Source of the DNA: Rhynochetos jubatus
Taxonomy: Eukaryota; Chordata; Aves; Eurypygiformes; Rhynochetidae
Direction of reading: 5' to 3'
DNA length: 64,000 nucleotides
Assembly: GCA_027574665.1 (NCBI GenBank)
Contig: CM050690.1
Coordinates: 65,133,905 to 65,197,904, forward strand
The stretch's first letter is position 1; each line of letters opens with the position of its first letter. A model generated the notes under the pieces. That model made no database searches, was not told where the DNA came from, and was given only the letters and a program-made list of their open reading frames with translations. This document shows positions 23,322-35,391 of the stretch, one piece after another. The position numbers were made by a program, and so were the translations under genes.

Positions 23322-26300
23322 TTCCACTCACTTGGTCTGCCTAATAAATCAAACGTAACGGTGTTATGTTTGGTGCACATCACTTCTTTTTGTGCCATCT
23401 TTTCAATCACCACTAAAATTGGACCAAATGAGAATTGCCACTACTAGAACCAGACTGATTTGGAGTCTTCCATTACCATTAAACCTATCTATCCGTGTAC
23501 ACAGGAAAACTGTGCAACCTCTGGTTTAGAGGTATCAAATCTTTTTAGCCGCCATGTATTTAGTGTTATTGTAATAATACTAGTTGCATTGCTGCAAATT
23601 GGTGTGCCATTTGTTGTTTGACTCCATACACACGGATATAGAAAGGGTAAGGACATGGACAAGTTCCAGTTGGATGATTCAAAATCAATCTTCTTTAGTT
23701 AGAAGTCTAAAATAAAGGACTGGCTTCCCTTTTTAACCTCCTTGTTATGTGCCTGAAGTTGGGATTTACTCTTTCATTGTAATTTTGTTTTATGACACAA
23801 AGTGTTGTTGGGCCCATCACAACAGCTAGAAACATCCGCTCCTCAAGCATCCATGAGGAACTCCTATGTTATTGATGAGCTGTGAGAGACACACAGACAT
23901 CAGATTCAGTATCTGAGATTTCCCCTCCAGTCTTTGTTTAAAAAGAAAACTTATTTTCCTTTTGTAGTTTGTGATGCTTCCTACAAGGCTGGATAATGAC
24001 CTTCCACTGCACACCATCCAAAAAGGCCATTCGTGTCTCCTTAAAAACTGTAAGGTCAGTAGAGCCAATAAAGAACTGAAAAATACACTAGTGCCTGATG
24101 TCTAAGTCATCCCCTAAAGCAAAAAGACTGGCAAGTAAAATGGATTCAATTTCTCAATAAAAACACACAGATTGTGGTCAGGACTGGTGAGTCTCCCAAA
24201 TCAAGAAATACTAAAGCATGATCATCACACAAATGTCTACTTTGAGTGAGAGCCAGATTAGCTCTAAATAGTAGTTCTTCAAAAACAAATGGGAGAGGAA
24301 AAATTCACTACTTTGAAAATAATGTATGTAGCTTACATAGAAATATAGCTTACAGTAATTACACACAGAGGCCCAAGTTACACACAGCTGTAAATCAGAA
24401 CAAAATCAATACGTATCAGAAACTAGCATGAAATAAAAAAAACCTAAATATTTACAAATTCTGAAGGAATAAAAAAAAGTTCCACCTGTTCATAAAAAAA
24501 TATAAAAGAAAATACTTTTAAGAACAAAAATCTACTCAGATGTATTAATGTCCAAAGTATGCATTAGATTAGAGGTATGCCTGGAAAGAAGAACAGAACC
24601 ACTTTGGCCTTCTAAATCAGCATATTGCTGCTTTGTCCTAAGCCAGTCATTTATTTTCTGAAATGGCTACATACACTTTTGACAGAAAGAATAAAACATA
24701 TTATTTCTCATTGTTATCTGAGATTTGGCTTTAGTTCCAACTCTGCAAGATGCATCTTTCCTTTTAAAAGGAGACTAAGCACCCTCAATTTGGAAGGACA
24801 ACATCCTACTTAAGAGAAAAAAAACAAAACTGGATTTACAGCTGTGATGGGAGGTGTGGGGAGGATTCTAGATTCTTTGTCAGGATACAGTTTTTATTTT
24901 CTTCATTTACAGGCTGAACAGTGACCTGCTCACTCTACATTTTGAAGTGATATGGTATCTTCTGAGAACAGTGGAACTCAACAAAAAGTGAGATTGCTTC
25001 TTGTTCCTCCAGAGTAAAAATGAACAATGGAGAAAATAGTGCACCAAATAGGCACATTGATGGTCTCTGTTCACCTGAAAATCTTGTATTGTTTTTACTT
25101 AAGACCTGGATGCAGCAAATAATAGTGTTCTTAAGACTAATCTTTCTACTAACCTAACAAGAGTGAATTCACCTCACTTAACTTTGTATCTACACCTAAT
25201 TTGTACCTACATTTGTGTTTATACTGGTTGTGTGTTTTCTTTGAAGTTAACTAGGCAAGGGAAGGGCAACTGTAACGTGATTCCTCCAATTTCTCATAGA
25301 CACATCAGGATGTAACAATTGCCATCCTAGAGATACCTGCGTCTCTCCACTAGATATTGAGGGAACCCAGGAAACTAATCAGTCTGGCCAAAGTCTGGTG
25401 AGCTCATTATTATCCAGTGTGTGTTGGTGACTCAGGAGTCACCCAGGTCTGTCATTCTACAGCTAACTAAAAAGTTAGTGATTACTCTATATCTATGACA
25501 CATCTTGTTGAAGATCTTAGCAGAAGCAGAAAGCTCTAACAGCTGTCAGAAAGAGGGAACATTGGCAAAAATTCACTAGTATGTTTTGAATTTTTGTGCT
25601 TGCAATTGTTGCCAAACTATGCAATTATTTTGTGTACCAGACCTTCATATTTCTAGAGGACATCTGTCCAATGGCAGCTAACAGCCCTTTTTTTCTTCAG
25701 CCTAGATACAGCCAACCACTTTAGTTTTTTTCAGAATTTGTTTTATTCTTTCCTGATTCCTGACTTTCTGTTACTATTAAATGTGGCAAAAATAAACACT
25801 CTGAAAGTATGAGGTTGCTGCATAAAAAAAAAATAAAAATCATAGTCTTATGAAATATATAGAAGAAAACTAAAATTCAGAAGGATATTTAATTATTTCA
25901 AAATGAAGATATGGAAAAGCTATTTTCTGTGCAATTATCCATAATCATATAGCAGTAGTAATAGCTGTATGAACATTCTTCGGTGTTAAGTAACAAGGAC
26001 CTGCTCTCCAATTTCTTTCCTCTAAATCTCATTTTAAAATGTCATGAGTAAGTAATAAGTAATAAATCTGAAAAGAGTCTTCCAGTTATTCACTTTCTTA
26101 TTGTCTGAGTTTCATAATTACTATGTAGGATTTAATATAAGAGCCCTGGAAAAAATTCTGAACAAAAAATCTAGAAAAGACGCTGCAAGCAATTATTATT
26201 AGACTTGCTATAACTTCAAGTTAGTAAAATGCAGGATTTTAATCTTAAAATTACAATGTTCTACATATCGCAGTACATAAGCCTTTGTACAGTGATAAAT

Positions 26301-28398
26301 GATTCTTGAATTTTCCTGAACTAATAGGGTATAACTATATCATTTCACAAACTGCATTGTGTGTTCTTTTTCATTTCTGTCACTTTTGTGTAATGTATTC
26401 CTAAAATATTTCATGTGACTAAATATGCAAATAGAACTCATGACTTGTACAGTAAAGGTAGGTCTTAGCCATAAATTAGACAAAAAATCTAAGCTAAAAG
26501 TTAAATGGAACACAGAATACCATTGGTTATGCCAGGAGAAACAGTTGTTTTGTTGGATCAGAGTTTTATTGATTTATCTAAGATATAATGTGAGGGTAAA
26601 CAAAGCAATTTTGAAGAAGTACTCCTGTTCCCAATCCACAGAGAATAGGTGAACATATCAGCTACTAATGTCAGAGGTCATTTAATTTGAACCGCTGAAC
26701 TATGCTTGCAGCCTAGGTGGAAAGACTTCTGTCATGTTTATATGTATGTTATACAAAAATATTGTAACTAAAATACTTTATAAATACTCTTATCTAAACT
26801 TGAGCTGCTTTCAGAGATGGAAAGGGGTTGATGCATATGCTGTCATTTTCTACCATCTCCTTGGGATCAAAATGATATTAAATAGATCAAAGTACACAAT
26901 GATATTGCATTTATAGAGAGGGGAAAAAGGTCCCGTCATCATTTATCAGTCAGTAGAAACATGAATGAAAAAATGAAATTCATAGTTTTAAGATGTTAGT
27001 GACTTGACATCCTGAAGTCTCACTCCACATTTAAAGCTAGGTTAAAACCTAACTCACCCAGCCCAAAGCAGATTCTGATCTGGATTTATTCTTTGAGGAA
27101 CTATACCTATTCAAATGTTGAGGTAGCAACATTCAAAGAAAAGTAATCTGGATTTATAACTATCCCGACCAGTCACAGAAAAGGAAAGGACAGAGTGGAG
27201 AAACATGCATTTTCATTCCTGGTTTCTAGAACTGTAACTATAAAATTGGTAACAAGTCAAATGGGACTTTTTTGGCTATTATCATTACTTAGATATTTTT
27301 ATTTCACAAGATGAGCAATATATAACCATGTATATTCAGGTAGCTCTTTCCAAATGTTTTGAACTCTACTTTTGAGTACATGTTCTAAAAGGCTTGTACT
27401 TTCTTACTTGGCTTGCAGAGGTTAAAACTCAAAAGACTCCAGTTCCATGTGCCACAGGACTAATAGCTGATAGGCATAAGCTGCTTGTGCTTTCAAGTCT
27501 GATCCTGTGAAGACACAGGCAGCACAACAAACCTGCTTGTGCATAAACTAAACAGATGCATAAATGTTTGCAAGTTCTGGGCCTTTGCCAGTGACAAAAT
27601 AGCTTGAAATATATATGACCTGTTCAAAGATTCCACATACAAATCTTCTTTCATTACTCTATTTGGAATTGATTTGTAAATAGATGGTTTGTCAGAAATA
27701 CCAGTCTTTAGCTCTGACAGATGAGGCAAGCAATTAATCCAACAAGTCATTCCTGCTTGTGAATGTTTTCTGGCAAAACAGCACATTTTAAGACATGACT
27801 CACTATAAATTATTAATTACATCAAAAGGGAAGTAACTGTGTAGCTGACCCTGTGTAGCTGAACAATGTGGGCAGAAAAACTGAGTAACAAAAAAAAATA
27901 AATTAAGATGCAAGTAAACTAAAAGCAGGTATCCCTCCCTTTTCTGGTTTAGATTAAGATACTCAGGATACATAAAAGATGTCATGCAGTATGGATTTAA
28001 TGAGGCAGACAGATCCCCTCTCTCCCAGCCTGAATGTTGCACTGTAACATTGCCTATTTTCAAGCACTATGGTAATGGCTGCCGGCTGCATCTCCTCTGC
28101 TATCCATATCCATATGCATATCCATGTCCAGTTTCAACTGAGCTTGAAGGTAATAAGCCTGGTTCTCAGGTCTGCTTATAGTTAAACACAAAATCAATAC
28201 TCAGAACAACTAATTTAACCTGTTTTTTAATTTTCTTTAGGTCTTACTTCACTAAAATAACAAATGTTGTCAATTTCTGCTAATATTTAACAGAACATAT
28301 GTATGTACCTACATCTTTCCTGGTTACAAACAGGCATTGTTGGTAGTCTTTAAGGAAATGTTGAAAATGTCCAAACAACTAGCCATCAGGTATTCATT
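23322..28398. other. No gene recognised; unique AT-rich DNA
   Basis: About 5 kb with no identifiable gene or interspersed repeat. Minor features are an 8-bp-arm palindrome around an AP-1-like core at 25426-25443 (ggtgactcaggagtcacc), A-runs near 24426-24440 and 25825-25838, an 11-base direct repeat tgtgtagctga at about 27838-27866, and a loose atatcc repeat at about 28100-28126. Confidence 0.55.
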
Positions 28399-28401
28399 AC
28401 G

Positions 28402-28644
28402 ATGCTGGACCTTCTTCTCCCCAACAGGGAGGGGCTGGTGGGGAATGTGATGCTGAAGGGCAGCCTTGGCTGTAGCGACCATGCAATGGTGGAGTTTGAG
28501 ATCCTTAAGGAGGCGAGGAGGGTGCACAGCAAGCTCACTACCCTGGAGTTCAGGAGGGCAGACTCTGGCCTCTCCAGGGAACTGATTGGCAGGGTTTCAT
28601 GGGAAGAAGCCCTGGATGGAGGAGGGGCCCAAGAAAGCTGGTGA
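28402..28644 (+). pseudogene. CR1 ORF2 endonuclease C-terminal fragment
   Basis: An 80-codon frame matching the last part of the CR1 APE-type endonuclease. The opening MLDLLLPNREGLVGN equals the usual MLDLVLTNKEGLVGN. The catalytic Ser-Asp-His motif is intact at residues 25-27 (G-C-S-D-H-A-M-V-E-F), and the end reads G-A-Q-E-S-W, followed by a TGA where intact elements continue into the linker. It is a fragment of a dead LINE frame. Confidence 0.85.
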
Positions 28645-28968
28645 GTATTCAAGGACCTTGTCCTCCAGGCTCAGGAGCTGTGCATCCCAATGAAGAGCAA
28701 GTTGGGCAAAAATGCCAGGAGGCCTGCACGGATGAAGAAGCAGCTCTTGTGGAAATTGGGGCACAAAAAAGAAGTCCACAGTGTGTGGAAGCAGGGATCA
28801 GGTTAGGAAAGCCAAATCCCTGACAGAATTAAACCTGGCCAGGGACATCAAGAGCAACAAGAAGGGCTTCTACAAGTACATAGGGGATAAAAGGAAGATC
28901 AGGGAAAATGTCAAACCTCTATGGAAGAAACAGGAGAGCTGGTTTCCTAAAATATAGAAAATGCCAAG

Positions 28969-29181
28969 GTGGTCAATGATTTTTTTGCCTTGGTCTTCAC
29001 TGTCAAGGGCGCAAGCCATAACTCCTCAGTCACAGAAGGCAAGGGCAGGGACTGGGAGAATGGAGAGCTGCCCATGGTTAAAGAGGATCAGGCTCAGGAC
29101 CACCTAAGGAACCTGAAGGTGCACAAGTCCAAGGGACCTGATAAAATACATCCACAGGCCCTGAGGGAACTCTTCAGATGA
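28969..29181 (+). pseudogene. CR1 ORF2 linker fragment before the RT
   Basis: A 70-codon frame from the endonuclease-RT linker. Readable blocks are [11 protein letters not shown] at residues 4-14, corresponding to the usual DFFASVFT segment, and [20 protein letters not shown] at about 44-63. It ends at a TGA shortly before the RT fingers resume in another frame at 29216. Confidence 0.8.
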
Positions 29182-29215
29182 GGTTGCTAAACCTCTATCC
29201 ATCAGATTCAAGAAG

Positions 29216-29578
29216 TTGTGGCAGTCTGGTCAAGTTCCCACTGACTGGAAAAGAAGAAACATAATTCCAATCTTTAAAAAGGGAAAAAAGGAAGATCCAG
29301 GGAACTCCAGGCCAGTCAGTTTCACCACTGTGCATGACAAGATGATGGAGCAGATCTTTCTGGACACTATACTAAGGCACATGGAAAACAAGGAGGTGAT
29401 TGGTGACAGCCAACATGGATTCAGCAAGGGCAGATCATGCCTGACAAATTTGGTGGCCTTGTACAACAGGATTACAGTGTTGGTGGATAAAGGAGGAGCA
29501 ACTGACATCATCTACCTGGCCAGCAGGTCAAGGGAGGGGATTCTCCCCCTCTGCTCTTGTGAATCCCACCTGGAATAA
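29216..29578 (+). pseudogene. CR1 ORF2 RT fingers fused to C-terminus
   Basis: A 120-codon frame. Residues 10-36 are RT motif 1 (DWKRRNIIPIFKKGKK then N-S-R-P-V-S), and residues 66-80 are motif 2 (Q-H-G-F-S-K-G-R-S-C-L-T-N-L). Residues 95-101 begin motif A (A-T-D-I-I-Y-L). From residue 102 the protein is the far C-terminal segment A-S-R-S-R-E-G-I-L-P-L. The fusion removes the active site. The join stays in frame by chance for about 20 codons. Confidence 0.85.
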
Positions 29579-30092
29579 TCATCCAGCTACGGAGCCCGCA
29601 GAATAAGAAAGATATCAACAAGTTGGAGCAAGTCCAGAGGAAGCCACAAAGATGCTCAGAGGCCTGGAGCACCTTTCCTGTGAAGACAGGCTGAGAGAGT
29701 TGGGCTTGTTCAGCCTGGAGAAGAGAAGGCTCTGGGGAGACCTTATAGCACCTTCCAGGACCTGAAGGGGCTGACAAGAAAGCTGGGGGGGACTTTTTAC
29801 AAGGTCCTGTAGTGACAGGACAAGGGGTAATGGGTTTAAATTGAAAGTGGGTAGATTTAGATTGGATATTAGGAAAAAAATTCGTCATGGAGAGGGCGGT
29901 GAGGCACTGGCACAGGTTGCCCAGAGAAGCTGTGGATGCCCCATCCCTGGAAGTGTTCAAGGCCAGGCTGGATGAGGCTTTGAGCAACCTGGTCTAGCAG
30001 GGGGTGGCCCTGCCCAGGGCGGGGGGGTTGGAACTAGATGATCTTTAAAGGTCCCTTCCAACCCAAACCATTCTGTGATTCTGTGATTTGCT

Positions 30093-31962
30093 GAGAGCAA
30101 ATTTGTGACAGAAAGAAATGTAGTCCTGACACAGTGACTCAGAGAATGTTCTGTGCAGCTCTCTGGAACTATAACAGTCACCTTCAAGTGATTCCTTCAA
30201 CTCATACACTTACTATTATCTAATTGGAACCTCTTCCCTGTGCTGTAAAGGAATGTATTTCAGACCAAAAAAAAAAAGGAACGCTAATACCTGTAAGTGC
30301 CTCGGACTAGAAGAAAGTAACATACAGAAACAGATATCTGAAAATCCCATTAGCCCTTCTTATCTTTTATATTTCTAAGATTTCTTATCTTTCTTAGATT
30401 ATAAAGAATAGTCTATCTACTTCATGTTACACTTTTAGGGAGGCTGAAGGTATTTATGACACCATAGGCAACCATATCCAAAATATATCCCTTAAAATTC
30501 ACCATCAAAACTTGGAGACCTACAAGTTTTCTCATTATAGTTGTCAAGATCCTAAATTTCTGTTACTGGGCAACTAAAGACTGGGCGTGCTCACTTTATC
30601 TCACGCTAAGCTCAAACGGGAATCATGTATATTTGGGGTTCAAAGCCCACCAGTAATGCTTACAAAATTACAAACTGTTCACCCAAAACACAGTCAAAAA
30701 GGCATAATACCCTGCTTCTCATCCTCTACTACCAAATAGGGCGCTCATTCAGAAGCTGGAAGAAATATCTTGAAATTTCTTCTGTCTGGATAGAAAACTT
30801 TCTCTTAGAAGCGTAGCCTAAGCATAGGTCTGTACATTAGCTTTATGATATACTTAATATGTTAGCAAAATATCTTCATGAATAATGTACCTACACACCT
30901 GACATTCTCCAAGCATTGTACAGGGATAAAGGGCATCTAACCTGGGAGTTGAATTTGAGGACATAAGAAGGCATATAAAAATGAGATTAAAGCTTTCAGT
31001 GGTGCAGCACCAGCACAAAAGCAGGCTATGCTAGCAGGAGACTATGAAGGTGCCTTAAGCACACTTGACAGTCTGATCCTCAGCTCTGTGTGCTGGACAG
31101 ACCGATGAAGCCTGAAATTCTACAGCTCATACTGTTAACTGCCTCACCTCCAAAGTTCTTCTGGCTTCAACTTCTTAAATATAAATTAGAGACCGGGAAA
31201 GAAGGAGAAAATGCATGGGAATTTTAACTGGGGTTTTGTTGACATCATTCCATAAGAAAGGTTTGTGGAGAAAAATCATTTTGGAGCAATGCATGTGGAA
31301 CTCTTATGGAGTAAATCTGACGTACAACAGCACTTGATTGTCTCTCATAGTTTGGTTAGAAGCCATGACAGTCTCATAAACCAGGAAAATTCATTGTGTG
31401 GTTTCCTCAGGATTATAGCACTTCATTTCCACATTTCACCTATTGACCTCCTCGTTCATTCTTGTCAGTGACATTTCATTATATGGTGCGCACATGATTT
31501 GGAACCAGAAAATCAATTCCAAGAACTCATTTCCCCTTTTCACCCGGAGAATGAAATTATTTCTTTTAAAATAAATTTACAGTGAAATCAGGAAAATACT
31601 AGTTTTAAACAAGAAAGGAGTAATAAATAGATGAGTTTCATACAGGCCTCGTGTTCAGTGGACATATTCAATTGCAAAAATGTGAGAAGGAGCCTGAATC
31701 TAAAGCTTTAGCTCTAATTGTCTGTCTGATAAATTACACAAACATGGACACAGCCAAATAGAATGAATGACCCCACAGGCAGTTGGTGCTTGGTACCAAG
31801 TTAACATAGTACATCTGCAGCAAAGGAACCCTGTCTTATCTTCTCAGTCCATCGTGTCTCTACTCTCCTAAAGCACATGGTTGTGATTCTGTTATTAACT
31901 TTGCTCACTTCTCTCAGTATTTTAAACTCTTCCATTTCATGATGGCTAGAGCCAAGACTGAC
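30093..31962. other. No gene recognised
   Basis: Unique AT-rich DNA between a CR1 and an LTR remnant. Open frames are at most 76 codons and unrecognised. A short A-run is at 30267-30279. Confidence 0.55.
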
Positions 31963-32310
31963 TGTGCTGGTTCCAGGCAGGAACGAGCTTCTCTCCTATG
32001 CAGAGCTGACCAGCCCACAGCGTCCAAGGGGTTCTGTTTCATTCTATGGTTTGTTAGGCTCAGTGGTCAGGCTGTGTTTGGAAAGCGTGAAGTTGGCTGG
32101 GGTGGAGGATCGATAAGGCTTTGGGCTAGCTTGATATAATTTTCATTTCTATTATTAAATAGTTCTTATCTCAACTTTTACGAGCTTTCCTTGTTTTTAA
32201 TTTTTTTTTCCTCCAACCCTTCTCCACTGTGGGAGGAGGGTGGGAGGTGAGTGAGAGGTGAATGAACAACTGAGTGGCACTTAATTGCCAGATAAGGCTA
32301 AGCCACAACA
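31963..32310 (+). mobile_element. Solo LTR remnant, ERVL-like endogenous retrovirus
   Basis: A fossil LTR in plus orientation. It starts with tgtgctggtt, the usual start of this avian LTR group. Near its end it has a poly(A)-region block (attattaaatagttcttatctcaac at about 32151-32175), and it closes with cttaattgccagataaggct (32280-32299) and agccacaaca at 32301-32310. It is much shorter than a full LTR of this group, is clearly decayed, and has no internal region beside it. I see no clear target-site duplication. It lies just upstream of the nested CR1 pair. Confidence 0.75.
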
Positions 32311-32380
32311 GTGCCATAGCGTTCACACACCCAACCAGTTCTTTGTGAGAGTAATAGATGGAGTAGAACATCTTCTCTAG

Positions 32381-32787
32381 TCAGCTTGTCCATCAAGAAA
32401 TTGTATTAAATACACTCCAGACATCTCCTGGATTGCTTCTGCCCAGCCATCTTTCAGTAGGTTTGGAGTAGCTCATATTCATCACTAGAATCACAGCCTG
32501 CGCTTGTGAGGCTTCTTCCAGTTATCTAAAGAAAGCTTCTTGTTATTAGGTTTTTTGTAGCAGACACCCACCATGAAGTTGTGATTGTTGACTCTTTGAT
32601 GCTCCTTTACCCATAAAGATGCAAATCTGAGCTGCTCTGTGCCTTTGAGCTTTGTGCCCTTGTGTAAAGTGCAACTCCTCCTGAAGACTCCACAGCCATT
32701 TGTCACAACACTCCATTAAAGCAAACTATCTCACCATGTCTCTGTGAACCCTGTGAGATCATAGCTCTGCAGCTGCACCTGGACTCA
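32381..32787 (-). mobile_element. Older CR1 LINE, endonuclease region (left half of split copy)
   Basis: Antisense of a diverged CR1 endonuclease region. On the plus strand, tacactccagacatctcctggattgc lies at about 32410-32435, tttgtagcagacacccaccatg at about 32553-32574, and tctcaccatgtctctgtgaac at about 32729-32749. The stretch gatcatagctctgcagctgcacctggact ends at about 32786. The copy is interrupted there by a younger CR1 and resumes at 33189. Confidence 0.82.
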
Positions 32788-33188
32788 AGGCTGAGAGAGT
32801 TGGGCTTGGTCAGCCTGGAGAAGAGAAGGCTGCAGGGAGACCTTATAGCACCTTCCAGTGCCTGAAGGGGCCAACAAGAAAGCTGGGGGGGACTTTTTAC
32901 AAAGGCCCGTAGTGACAGGACAAGGGGTAATGGGTTTGAATTGAAAGTGGGTAGATTTAAATTTCAGGAAAAAAATTCGTCATGGAGAGGGTGGTGAGGC
33001 ACTGGAACAGGTTGCCCAGAGAAGCTGGGGATGCCCCAACCCTGGAAGTGTTCAAGGCCAGGCTGGATGAGGCTTTGAGCAACCTGGTCTAGCGGAGGGT
33101 GTCCCTGCCCATGGCAGGGGGGTTGGAACTAGATGATCTTTAAAGGTCCCTTCAAACCCAAACCATTCTATGATTCTGTGATTCTATG
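32788..33188 (+). mobile_element. Young CR1 LINE 3' end nested in an older CR1
   Basis: A 400-bp plus-strand CR1 running from aaggctgagagagttgggct through the ORF2 C-terminus, the stop in ggtctag, the 3' UTR and the octamer tail (ccattctatgattctgtgattctatg). It has high similarity to the copies at 20.6-21.5 and 28.4-30.1 kb. It splits an older antisense CR1, since the text on its two sides joins into one continuous endonuclease/upstream region. The bases act, or gact, occur on both sides and may be a very short target-site duplication. Confidence 0.95.
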
Positions 33189-33570
33189 ACTTCTCCTGTG
33201 TGTTTCCCGTGCTGTGTGACTTGATGCACAGGTGTCTGAGATGAGTGTCCTGTCACACTGCTTTCTCAGTGGAAATATGAGAGCCTCCTTCATGCCGTGC
33301 TCCTAGGCATTTCCCTATGCCTCTCTCACCTCCCTACACTTCTCTTCAGGCTTTGGTCACCATTCCCCAGCAAACCTAGATTAAAGTCTTCCTCACTTGT
33401 TGGCAAAGATGTGCTTGCCCCCTCATGTTAGTCCATCTCTCCTCTGTGTTTTTTATCTTTTAAAGCAAACCAAGTAGTTGTTATCCAAGACAAAGCTTTG
33501 CACAGGACATCAGCTGCACAACTGGGCATTGGCCTGCCAGATGCCCTTCTGCTCCACTCAGAATCAAGAA
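33189..33570 (-). mobile_element. Older CR1 LINE, region 5' of endonuclease (right half of split copy)
   Basis: This continues the antisense CR1 at 32381-32787. Remembered consensus blocks on the plus strand are ctcctgtgtgtttcccgtgctgtgtg (33193-33218), ccccagcaaacctagattaaag (33366-33387) and gggcattggcctgccagatgccc (33524-33546). This corresponds to the 5' part of ORF2 and the sequence just before it, a region usually lost from CR1 copies, so the original insertion was long. Confidence 0.78.
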
Positions 33571-35391
33571 TGTGAGGTGTAGGAATAAAGAAAAACAAAG
33601 ACAAAGAAGTTTCCTATCTAGCCTGTCACCATTCTATTTTCCATAACATTTTGTGCTTTCTTTGCATCTTCAAAATTACTTATTAATTTTTGACTGTTTA
33701 TAGTATTTTTACAGCAAACACTCCAGTTGGAAGATCTATTTTTTTCAAAGTAGAAAACCAGAAAATAAAATTAAGAAAGTCAGAAACATCAGAGCTGTGA
33801 TCTGTGTGGAAAAAATATCTACAGGATATTGAGAGAGAAAAAATCAGATCTTGATTGTTAATGAAAAACTTGCCTGTCTTTCAGAGAATAAGGCTGACTC
33901 CCATCAGCTTTCTTAGGTCTACTCTGAGTAGGTCTAAACATCACATTTTAAAGCAGAAATTCTTTTACAGAATTATTCTTTTTTATTGCTTCTGTAAGAA
34001 CTCTAAGCGTAACAGCAAGGAAGAACTGTGTTTTCTTTGAGAATCTTTCTTAAATTAAATTAAAATCACTGCCTCATTTTTATCAAAATATGGTTTTGGG
34101 GAGTGAGGGAAGAGATACTGGTATCGTTTAGAAATAAAGTACCTGGTGTTCTGACTAGGGATATAACCAAGTAGGTGAAAGTGTTTAACACACAGAGGTT
34201 ATGCTGCGTGGCAATAAGCTACTATTTCCCTGATGACATAATCAGTGTTAAGGAATGATTTTTACATTCTCCTGTAACAAGTACTTAATCAATGTTCTCT
34301 TTCAGTCCATATGTAAGGCATCAATTAATTATTACTTGGAGAGTGAATACCAGTTTTACCACAGCTGCATCTGTCAATACATTACTCTGGGTGATTTCGT
34401 TAAATCAAAACAGAATAAAAAATTTCACATTCAAAAAGCAGATTGTAACCACCAAGCACAGCATTCCAAACATGACAAAAAAACCCCACTATCTGGGGGA
34501 AAAAAAGAAAACAAACAAACAAACAAAAAAAACCCCAAAAAAAACAAATTCCCTGCCTGCTTGCAGCATTGGTGACATGACAATTCAGAACAAATAAGAA
34601 GTTCTCCAGCTAATTTAAACAAGTACCCTCTTGTACAGGGGAGAGCAGGCTCTAGGCATCAACAGCAGGAAAGCTTAGAAGAACAATATTGAAGGCCTGA
34701 AGAAAAGAGGACAAAGTAGAGGAAAATTAAACAGCTTCAAGAACACCTACTATAAGACTATACTTCTAAAAATGCAGGGTAGTGTGCACCCAATCTAGAA
34801 ACACCACGTGAACCCCTAAATTATGTCTACTGGCTTGTGAATATTTCCCTTTTCTTTTGCCTCTTTCATTCTCTTTGCTCCACTATGACTTACTCATCAT
34901 GAAGCACTGCATCTTTTACTTCCCACATTGATCAAGACACTAGGTCTTTGCTCAGCTCTCTATTTATAGAGCATGAAAAAAGTTTTAATCCCACATTAAT
35001 AACATGAGCATTATTTAAAAATACAATCAGAAATAAAATTTTCAGACTATTTCTCCATGTCTGCCAATAATGTCAGATCACACAGCAGGGAAAAATCGCA
35101 CTCTACCTGCTATAAACCTCACTTGTTTAGGATCATTCTTGTCTCTGAAGACATTAGAAAGAAACTAGAGACTTCTCTAAACCTTTCCATGGATAGAGTG
35201 CTAAAAAGAAGAGACCTAATCAGATAAATAATTCACTCTAAAAATTCACCCAGCAATAAATGTATTAATTAATTAAAATTTGTTTATCTGCATACTTCAG
35301 TAATTTCTCAATGTTTGCAGATGAGTCCTTTATTTTTTGATCTGTCACTAGGGACTGATTAAAATAAACAGACTATTTTAGCTTGCCTCCC
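33571..35391. other. No gene recognised
   Basis: Unique AT-rich DNA. There is an A-rich tract with AAAC units at about 34501-34548. Three overlapping frames across it (34255-34622, both strands) are products of the low-complexity sequence. Confidence 0.55.

Larger units (their letters stand above)
28399..30092 (+). mobile_element. CR1 LINE, longest copy, RT core deleted
   Basis: This 1.69-kb plus-strand CR1 runs from the C-terminal part of the endonuclease, through the linker and RT fingers, to the ORF2 C-terminus, 3' UTR and octamer tail (ccattctgtgattctgtgatt). The endonuclease Ser-Asp-His motif is kept. At about 29517-29525 the frame jumps from the beginning of RT motif A (D-I-I-Y-L) straight to the A-S-R-S-R-E-G-I-L-P-L segment near the C-terminus. 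The catalytic palm, including the F-A-D-D box, is therefore missing, a deletion of several hundred bases relative to the consensus. A stop after the endonuclease and several frame changes add to the damage. It is 5'-truncated and dead. Confidence 0.95.

Noticed and set aside
29508-29987. 159-codon minus-strand open frame
   Set aside because: It is the antisense shadow of the CR1 3' half. The same peptide-like text (MLKASSSLALNT) recurs antisense to other CR1 copies at 4431 and 10041-10256.
34255-34622. Overlapping frames rich in Lys/Asn or Phe
   Set aside because: Produced by the A-rich AAAC low-complexity tract at 34501-34548.
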